This document shows positions 6,118-10,376 of a DNA stretch of 10,376 nt, in pieces (within the stretch, counting starts at the first letter, position 1; every line of letters starts with the position of its first letter). Origin of the DNA: Myxococcota bacterium (GTDB lineage: Bacteria > Myxococcota_A > UBA9160 > PR03); NCBI GenBank assembly GCA_030066475.1, contig JASJBO010000203.1, forward strand, positions 1 to 10,376, written 5' to 3'. The translations under genes and the position numbers were made by a program. A model generated the notes under the pieces. That model ran no database searches, was not told where the DNA came from, and saw only the letters and a program-made list of their open reading frames with translations.

Positions 6118-6516
6118 CTACGGCTTCCGGTCCACCCGGAGCGGGAGGGAGGCCGCGTGGTCGCCCATCATGCCCACGAAGCCGTCGGCCCAGCCGTACT
6201 TCTCCGCCATCCGGTCGTTGACCTCGCCGCGCATGTCCGGGGCCTCTACCAGGGCGACGTCGACCACCCCGCCCGCGCGCTCGAGCCGCACGGTCGGGTC
6301 CGCGCGAGAGCGCACCAGCCAGCCGCTCTCGGCGCTGCCCGCGCGCAGGTACTCCACGCCCTCCGCGTCGACGATCCACAGGGGAGTCGTCTTCCACTCG
6401 CCGCCCTCCCGCGTGTGGAGCGTGACGACCTCTCCCACCAGCGGCGTCGCCGTGATTCCGGCGACCAGCAGGAACAGGAGCACGAGGGCTCCCAGGACGC
6501 CCAGGATCGTCTTCAT
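6118..6516 (-). CDS. Membrane-anchored split-barrel (deazaflavin-dependent nitroreductase-like) protein
   Basis: A 132-aa protein with an N-terminal hydrophobic segment (about 4-22) that should act as a membrane anchor or uncleaved signal. The rest recalls the split beta-barrel F420/FMN-binding family (DUF385-like): VVTLHTREGGEWKTTPLWIV at about 30-49, then SGWLVRSRADPTVRLERAG at about 64-82, where relatives have W-xx-N-L-x-A-N-P. The usual asparagines are not kept, so cofactor binding is uncertain. The ATG at 6516 is preferred over one at 6555 because AGGGGAGGT lies 4 bases before it. It follows the SAM synthetase gene by 40 bases. Confidence 0.7.
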   Translation of the reverse strand: MKTILGVLGALVLLFLLVAGITATPLVGEVVTLHTREGGEWKTTPLWIVDAEGVEYLRAGSAESGWLVRSRADPTVRLERAGGVVDVALVEAPDMRGEVNDRMAEKYGWADGFVGMMGDHAASLPLRVDRKP

Positions 6517-6520
6517 CGTG

Positions 6521-6529
6521 ACCTCCCCT
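6521..6529 (-). promoter_or_regulatory. Strong ribosome binding site of the 132-aa gene
   Basis: AGGGGAGGT on the minus strand, 4 bases before the ATG at 6516. It fixes the start of the split-barrel-like protein directly before its hydrophobic segment. Confidence 0.75.
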
Positions 6530-6556
6530 GCGAACGCGCGCTTCCCGCTGGACATA

Positions 6557-7789
6557 CTAGAAGGCCGAGCCAGGAGTCGGCCCGCGACGCAGCGGCCAGC
6601 CGTCCAGCACCAGCGTCCCGTCCAGCAGCTCGCGCCACAGCGTCCCGATCCGCCCGACGTGTGCGCGCGTGATCTCGGACGCGCGCTTCCGAACGCTCGA
6701 GGGGATCGGCTCGGCGCTCCGCAGCCCGACCTCCACGAACTGCGGGTCGTCCACAGGGCGGCCGATGCGACTCACGAGCCGGCACTCGGCTTCGGCCACG
6801 CCCGGGAGCGACGCGGCCAGCTCCTCGGCGAGCAGACCGGCGCACAGGTTGTAGAGCTTGCCGACGTGGGTGATCGGGTTCTTGCCGGCCACGGACTCGA
6901 GCGTCATCGGCCGGTAGGGCGTGATCAGTCCGTTGACGCGGTTGCCGCGCCCGGCCTGGCCGTCGTCGCCGGCCTCGGCGGAGGTGCCGGTCACGGTGAG
7001 GTAGAAGCGCCCGCACGCGGGATCGTCCGCGCCGTTCACCACCACCTCGACGGCGCGGCGGGTCAGCGATGCGGTGCGCGCGCGCACCAGCTCGCCGACC
7101 TGATCGACCGCGGCGGCGTAGTCGTCGGGACCAGCCAGATGGCGGTCGACCAGCGCGCAGGCGACGGTCAGGTGGATGCGCTCCCCCAGTCGGGTGCCCA
7201 TCACCTTGACGTCGGGGCCGAGCGCGGGATGCGAACGGCGTCGCTCGGGACGGTTCAGCGTGCGCTCGGCCTCGAGGACGACGCGCTCCAGCTCGCTCAG
7301 CGGCGCGAACCCCACCCCACAGGAGGTGTCGTTGGCGAGCGGCCGGTCGTCGGCGCGCGCGGCGTCGAAGAGCGACGCCAGGTCCTCCGATCCGGGTCGC
7401 ACCAGGCAGTGGATGCGGACGTGGCGCTCCACGTCGAGAGCCGGCAGGTTCGCGCGCAGCCAGCGCTCGACGCAGTCCCGCGTCCACGCTTCGACGGGCA
7501 GATCGCCGGCGCCCGCCGCCCGTCCGGCGAGGTAGATCTCGAGCGGCGCGAGCACCTCGCCGCCCCCGAAGCACGGGGCCGCGCGTCCGGCCCACAGCAG
7601 CGCCTTGTCGACGTTGTGGTGCAGGATCGCCCCGGCCCGCTCGAGGTAGGCACGCGACAGCGCCAGCCCGAGCTCCTCGGCGAGCGCGTCACAGATCGTG
7701 TCGGGATGTCCGAGGCCCTTGCGCTCGACCGCCTCGGCCGCTGCGGCGTCCCGGATCGGACCGGGCAACGAGTCGACGGCGATGTCCAC
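6557..7789 (-). CDS. mat: Archaeal-type S-adenosylmethionine synthetase
   Basis: A 410-aa enzyme that makes S-adenosylmethionine from methionine and ATP. It belongs to the archaeal MAT family, which has little sequence similarity to bacterial MetK. Clear family blocks are VERKGLGHPDTICDALAE near the N-terminus, ILHHNVDKALL, LANDTSCGVGFAPLSELERV, YLTVTGTSAEAGDDG, GRGNRVNGLITPYRPM and GKNPITHVGKLYN, in the order and spacing of the Methanocaldococcus jannaschii enzyme. No ATG fits the start; GTG at 7789 (preceded by GGAAGA) puts the N-terminus where the family begins. An extra in-frame N-terminal part cannot be excluded. It appears to head an operon with the 132-aa and 77-aa genes. Confidence 0.93.
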   Translation of the reverse strand: MDIAVDSLPGPIRDAAAAEAVERKGLGHPDTICDALAEELGLALSRAYLERAGAILHHNVDKALLWAGRAAPCFGGGEVLAPLEIYLAGRAAGAGDLPVEAWTRDCVERWLRANLPALDVERHVRIHCLVRPGSEDLASLFDAARADDRPLANDTSCGVGFAPLSELERVVLEAERTLNRPERRRSHPALGPDVKVMGTRLGERIHLTVACALVDRHLAGPDDYAAAVDQVGELVRARTASLTRRAVEVVVNGADDPACGRFYLTVTGTSAEAGDDGQAGRGNRVNGLITPYRPMTLESVAGKNPITHVGKLYNLCAGLLAEELAASLPGVAEAECRLVSRIGRPVDDPQFVEVGLRSAEPIPSSVRKRASEITRAHVGRIGTLWRELLDGTLVLDGWPLRRGPTPGSAF

Positions 7790-7898
7790 GACCCATCTTC
7801 CAGCAGCATTCGTGCCAGCACGGCGGCCTCGGCTGGAGTCCGCGCGTCGCCCCGGTGAGACCGGCTGCCGCGACCCGATGCGGCGTGCTGCCCCGGCC

Positions 7899-8258
7899 TC
7901 ACCCCTCGTCCGGCGGGACCCCGGGGCCGGCGGCCGCCAGCACCGGCGCGGAGTCGTAGAGCAGCTCGGCGGCGACGTCGCCGTCCTCGATCGCACCGAT
8001 CAGCTCCTTGAACTCCAGGTCGATCGGCAGCCGCGAGCGGAGGAACGAGGCGCGGCCTCGCTCGCGGTCGGCCAGCTCCGAGAGCAGCACCAGCACCGGT
8101 CCGGACTCGCCCTCGACCAGGAAGAACAGCTCGTGGCGCGTGCCCTCGAGCCGGTACGCCTCCGCCAGCTCGGTCCGGCGGGCGGGCAGCTCGGCGAGCC
8201 AGGCGCGCAGCCTCGCGACGTCCTGGCGCCGGATGCGAACGAAGGTGGCGTTGAGCAC
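7899..8258 (-). CDS. DUF6176-like 119-aa protein
   Basis: A soluble protein of 119 residues. The layout resembles DUF6176 as I recall it: a first strand NATFVRIRRQD, a helix with LRAWLAELPARRTELAEAYR, a strand pair HELFFLVEG and VLVLLSEL, then SRLPIDLEFKELIGA. It is probably a ferredoxin-like alpha/beta fold; no catalytic role is known to me. The start is taken as GTG at 8258 because the domain begins there, but the upstream frame is open and the ribosome binding site is weak. Its stop lies 109 bases before the SAM synthetase start on the same strand. Confidence 0.65.
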   Translation of the reverse strand: MLNATFVRIRRQDVARLRAWLAELPARRTELAEAYRLEGTRHELFFLVEGESGPVLVLLSELADRERGRASFLRSRLPIDLEFKELIGAIEDGDVAAELLYDSAPVLAAAGPGVPPDEG

Positions 8259-8319
8259 GACGGGCGGTCTCAGCGCCCGCCCGGCCGTAGACGCACGTGG
8301 TGCCGCATGACCTGCGAGC

Positions 8320-8454
8320 CTATCGACCCAGCGCTTCCGACTCAACGAGCCCGCCGCGGGGCACGTGCGCGCGCGTGCCCGCCTCGTGGGCGGCGAAGCC
8401 GGCGAGCAGCAGCAGACCGAGCACGAGCAGGGTCCAGGGTTGGACGGACTCCAT
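8320..8454 (-). CDS. Small single-span membrane protein, 44 aa
   Basis: The frame reads MESVQPW, then a hydrophobic run TLLVLGLLLLAGFAAH (8-23), then a short polar tail ending ESEALGR and TAG. One membrane segment is likely, with the tail on the other side. Codons nearly all end in G or C, as in neighbouring genes, which supports real coding. There is no strong ribosome binding site. It starts 45 bases from the divergent HAD gene and lies 61 bases before the DUF6176-like gene. It could also be the displaced N-terminus of a longer, frameshifted protein. No family recognised. Confidence 0.5.
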   Translation of the reverse strand: MESVQPWTLLVLGLLLLAGFAAHEAGTRAHVPRGGLVESEALGR

Positions 8455-8499
8455 GACTCGCGGCACAGTCGTCGCACGGACCGCACGCGGGTGGTCACG

Positions 8500-9294
8500 A
8501 TGCAGACGCTGCTGATCGACCTCGACGGAGTGATCTACCGGGGCGAGGACGCGATCCCGGGGGCACCGGAAGCGGTGACCTGGATCCAGGAGCGCGGCAT
8601 CCCGCATCGGTTCCTGACCAACACGACGTCGCGCCCGCGCGCTGCCCTGGTCGAGAAGCTCGCCGGCCTGGGCGTCCAGACGGACGCGGAGACCGTCCTG
8701 ACGCCCCCCGTCGCCGCCGTCCGCTGGCTCGCGGAGCACGCGCCGGGCCCCGCCGCGCTGTTCGTGCCCGAGGCGACGGCGGCCGAGTTCGCGGCGCTGC
8801 CGCGCCTTGCCGACGACGCCGAGGCGGGGGCCGCGAGCGTCGTGCTCGGGGATCTCGGCGAGGCCTGGAGCTTCCCCACGCTGAACCGCGCCTTCCGGCT
8901 GCTGATGGCGGAGCCGACGCCGCGACTCGTGGCGCTCGGCATGACGCGCTACTGGCGGGCAGCCGACGGCCTGCGGCTCGACGTGGCGCCCTTCGTGAGG
9001 GCGCTGGAGCACGCCGCGGGGGTGACGGCCACCGTGCTGGGAAAGCCCGCCCGGGCGTTCTTCGAGGCCGCGCTCGGCCTGGTGGGAGGCGCCGCAGCGG
9101 ACGCCGTCGTGATCGGCGACGACATCGTCGGCGACGTGCAGGGCGCGCAGCGCGCCGGGCTCCGCGGGCTCCTGGTGCGCACGGGCAAGTTCCGCGCTTC
9201 GGATCTCGACGGCGAGATCCGCCCGGACGCGGTGCTCGACTCGTTCGCCGACCTGCCGGACTGGTGGATCGCGGACGGCGCGGCGGGGCACTGA
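8500..9294 (+). CDS. HAD superfamily hydrolase, subfamily IIA (LHPP/HDHD2-like)
   Basis: A 264-aa phosphatase of the haloacid dehalogenase superfamily with a C2-type cap. Motif I is DLDGVIY with D7 as nucleophile and D9 as general acid/base; motif II is FLTNTTS (T40); motif III is K182 in VLGKPARAFF; motif IV is VIGDDIVGDVQGA with D207, D208 and D212 for magnesium. Length and order match the group containing mammalian LHPP; the natural substrate cannot be told. The ATG is chosen because the family begins right at motif I; a GTG three codons earlier (8491) is possible, with GGGTGG nearby. It meets the CheR-like gene tail to tail, 7 bases apart. Confidence 0.92.
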   Translation: MQTLLIDLDGVIYRGEDAIPGAPEAVTWIQERGIPHRFLTNTTSRPRAALVEKLAGLGVQTDAETVLTPPVAAVRWLAEHAPGPAALFVPEATAAEFAALPRLADDAEAGAASVVLGDLGEAWSFPTLNRAFRLLMAEPTPRLVALGMTRYWRAADGLRLDVAPFVRALEHAAGVTATVLGKPARAFFEAALGLVGGAAADAVVIGDDIVGDVQGAQRAGLRGLLVRTGKFRASDLDGEIRPDAVLDSFADLPDWWIADGAAGH

Positions 9295-9301
9295 GCCGGA
9301 G

Positions 9302-10117
9302 TCACCTCGCTCGACCCGGCACGCGACGATGCACACCGCGCGCGCCGCGCCACGGCTCGAAGCCCGCTGCCCCGGGCGGCAGCGCTTCGTGCGCGCCGAT
9401 CACCAGTGCGCCGCCCGGCGCCGTGTGCGCGGCCAGCCGGGCGAGCACGCGGTCGCGGGTCGGCGCGTCGAAGTAGGTGAATGCGAGGTTGCGACACAGG
9501 ACCAGCTCGAAGCGCCCCTCCGGCGCACTGCGGCGCAGGTCCTGACAGAGGAAGGTCACGTGGCGGCGCACCGGCTCCCGCACCCGGAAGCCGGCGCCGT
9601 CGCGTTCGAAGGCAGTCTCACGCAGCGCGGCCGGAACCTCCCGGAGGCTGCTGAGGCCGTAGACGCCCCGCCGGGCGCGTTCGACCAGGTGGGGATCGAC
9701 GTCCGTGGCGACGATCGCCAGCGAGGCCGCATCAGAGCCCTGGGCGAGCACCAGCTCCCACTGGATCGCGAGCGAGTACGGCTCCTCACCCGAGGCGCAG
9801 CCGGCGCTCCAGGCGCGCAGCGCACCGCCGCGCGCGGCGAGTTCCGGCAGCACCTGTTGCGCCAGGGCGTCCCAGACGCCCCGGTCGCGCAGGAAGCGCG
9901 AGATCGGGATGCGGCACAGTCCATCGAGGACCTCCCACTCCGCGGGACGCACCCCCAGCAGCCTCCGGTAGGCTGCGAGGTCGTCGAGTCCGAGCGCGCG
10001 CACACGGCGCGCCAGACGCCGGCACACCTGGCGACGCACGCGCCGGAAGCCGGGCCAGCGCATCCCCAGGCGCGGCAGCGCCCAGCGCAGGAACTCCACG
10101 CACTCGGCGTCGCTCAC
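9302..10117 (-). CDS. CheR-family SAM-dependent methyltransferase
   Basis: A 271-aa protein of the CheR family, which methylates glutamates of chemoreceptors using S-adenosylmethionine. The N-terminal helical domain (about 1-80) has LCRIPISRFLRD at 67-78; the SAM-binding motif AWSAGCASGEEPYSLA is at 102-117; TDVDPHLVERARRGVYG (138-154) binds the adenosine side; LVLCRNLAFTYFD (205-217) stands for the usual FCRNVLIYFD. The usual Thr/Ser-x-Phe-Phe-Arg is here SRFLR, and LAFTYF is a divergent form. No other chemotaxis gene is visible, so it may act on another substrate or in a dispersed sensory system. The GTG start follows an in-frame stop at 10130-10132; no clear ribosome binding site. Confidence 0.85.
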   Translation of the reverse strand: MSDAECVEFLRWALPRLGMRWPGFRRVRRQVCRRLARRVRALGLDDLAAYRRLLGVRPAEWEVLDGLCRIPISRFLRDRGVWDALAQQVLPELAARGGALRAWSAGCASGEEPYSLAIQWELVLAQGSDAASLAIVATDVDPHLVERARRGVYGLSSLREVPAALRETAFERDGAGFRVREPVRRHVTFLCQDLRRSAPEGRFELVLCRNLAFTYFDAPTRDRVLARLAAHTAPGGALVIGAHEALPPGAAGFEPWRGARGVHRRVPGRAR

Positions 10118-10210
10118 GCCATCGATGCTCTAGCTCGGCCCGAAGCGCGGCGCCGAGCCGCTCCGGATCGCAGCGGGCCGAAGGCGAGCGAAGTCTCTTC
10201 CCGCCCGCAA

Positions 10211-10236
10211 GGAGGCCGGCGCTCGGGCCGGCCTCC
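10211..10236. repeat. Hairpin in repeat unit 1
   Basis: GGAGGCCGGC, a 6-base loop GCTCGG, and GCCGGCCTCC: a perfect 10-bp stem. No T-run follows on either strand. Confidence 0.7.
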
Positions 10237-10273
10237 GCGCAGCGAGCCGAAGGCGAGCGAAGTCCACCCGCAA

Positions 10274-10299
10274 GGAGGCCGGCGCCCGGGCCGGCCTCC
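10274..10299. repeat. Hairpin in repeat unit 2
   Basis: The same 10-bp arms as in unit 1, with loop GCCCGG. The arms are identical in both copies and only the loop differs by one base, which suggests that the fold matters or that duplication is recent. Confidence 0.7.
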
Positions 10300-10334
10300 G
10301 CGCAGCGAGCCGAAGGCGAGCGAAGTCCACCCAG

Positions 10335-10376
10335 CTAGCCCGGTGCCGCGAGCAGGGTCGCGGCGCGGGGCTCGAG
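10335..10376 (-). CDS. C-terminal end of a gene entering from the right edge
   Basis: Thirteen codons and a TAG (10335-10337) are visible, reading LEPRAATLLAAPG. Nearly all codons end in G or C. This is too short to identify and could be chance. If real, the repeat hairpins lie just after its stop codon and the CheR-like gene follows on the same strand. Confidence 0.3.
   Translation of the reverse strand, partial: LEPRAATLLAAPG

Larger units (their letters stand above)
10169..10332. repeat. Tandem repeat block, 2.5 copies of a 63-69-bp unit
   Basis: Three units begin CGCAGCG(A/G)GCCGAAGGCGAG: 10169-10237 (69 bp), 10238-10300 (63 bp) and a partial copy 10301-10332. Units 1 and 2 differ by a 6-base insertion and a few substitutions. 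Each full unit ends with a perfect inverted repeat. Unit lengths are multiples of three, so a minus-strand frame stays open through the block and gives a 21-residue repeat (DFARLRLAARRP...); this looks like a by-product of unit length, not a gene. The block fills the space upstream of the CheR-like gene. Confidence 0.85.

Noticed and set aside
5666..7858. A plus-strand open frame of 730 codons opposite the SAM synthetase region.
   Set aside because: The minus strand holds the archaeal-type SAM synthetase and two genes with ribosome binding sites or tight spacing; the plus frame is an open shadow in GC-rich DNA.
8462..8476. A second sigma-54-like site (GGCACAGTCGTCGCA) before the HAD gene.
   Set aside because: GG-N10-GC fits, but the -12 TTGC is TCGC and the start site would leave only about 13 bases of leader; such matches are expected by chance at this GC content.
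10130..10330. A minus-strand open frame of 66 codons with a 21-residue repeat.
   Set aside because: It is fully explained by tandem DNA repeats with unit lengths divisible by three; the composition (Ala/Arg/Pro) is that of a GC-rich noncoding frame and both strands are open.
10169..10332. The repeat block as a CRISPR array.
   Set aside because: The units are direct tandem copies with no unique spacers between short repeats, and no cas genes are present.

Overview
The window is GC-rich (about 70% by eye) bacterial chromosome with tightly packed genes, strong GC3 bias and several GTG starts. I see no transposase, integrase, phage gene, tRNA, rRNA or CRISPR array. The gene content does not name a species. 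A high-GC, possibly uncultured bacterium, for example of a deltaproteobacterial/Myxococcota-type or similar lineage, would fit; this is inference.

Region 1 (1-4319, minus strand) is the main system: seven overlapping or nearly abutting genes that run off the left edge. In transcription order they are a sulfhydrogenase beta-like Fe-S protein, a gamma-like FAD/NAD(P)/[2Fe-2S] reductase, a HycB-like protein with four [4Fe-4S] sites, a NuoH/HycD-like membrane subunit, a NuoB/HycG-like small subunit, a NuoC/HycE-N-like subunit, and the first 48 residues of a NuoD/HycE-like large subunit of group 4 type. This reads as a membrane-bound group 4 [NiFe]-hydrogenase (or hydrogenase-related 'Ehr') module joined to the soluble NAD(P)H diaphorase half (beta and gamma subunits) of group 3b sulfhydrogenases. 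No antiporter-like (NuoL/M/N) gene is visible. The Ni-binding cysteines of the large subunit lie outside the window. The operon is preceded by a near-consensus sigma-54 promoter (-24 GG / -12 GC) and, further upstream, a 7-bp dyad that could bind an activator.

Region 2 (4559-5850, plus strand) holds a lipoprotein M48 metalloprotease with an internal PDZ domain, a GC-rich hairpin just after its stop, and a small gene that appears broken by two reading-frame changes.

Region 3 (5873-8454, minus strand) is a run of small genes around an archaeal-type S-adenosylmethionine synthetase: a 44-aa single-span membrane peptide, a DUF6176-like 119-aa protein, the synthetase, a membrane-anchored split-barrel-like 132-aa protein, and a 77-aa hypothetical protein.

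Region 4 (8500-10376) holds a HAD subfamily IIA phosphatase (LHPP-like) on the plus strand, meeting a CheR-like methyltransferase tail to tail. Upstream of cheR lies a block of about 63-69-bp tandem repeats, each full copy carrying a perfect 10-bp-stem hairpin. The last 13 codons of another minus-strand gene probably enter at the right edge.
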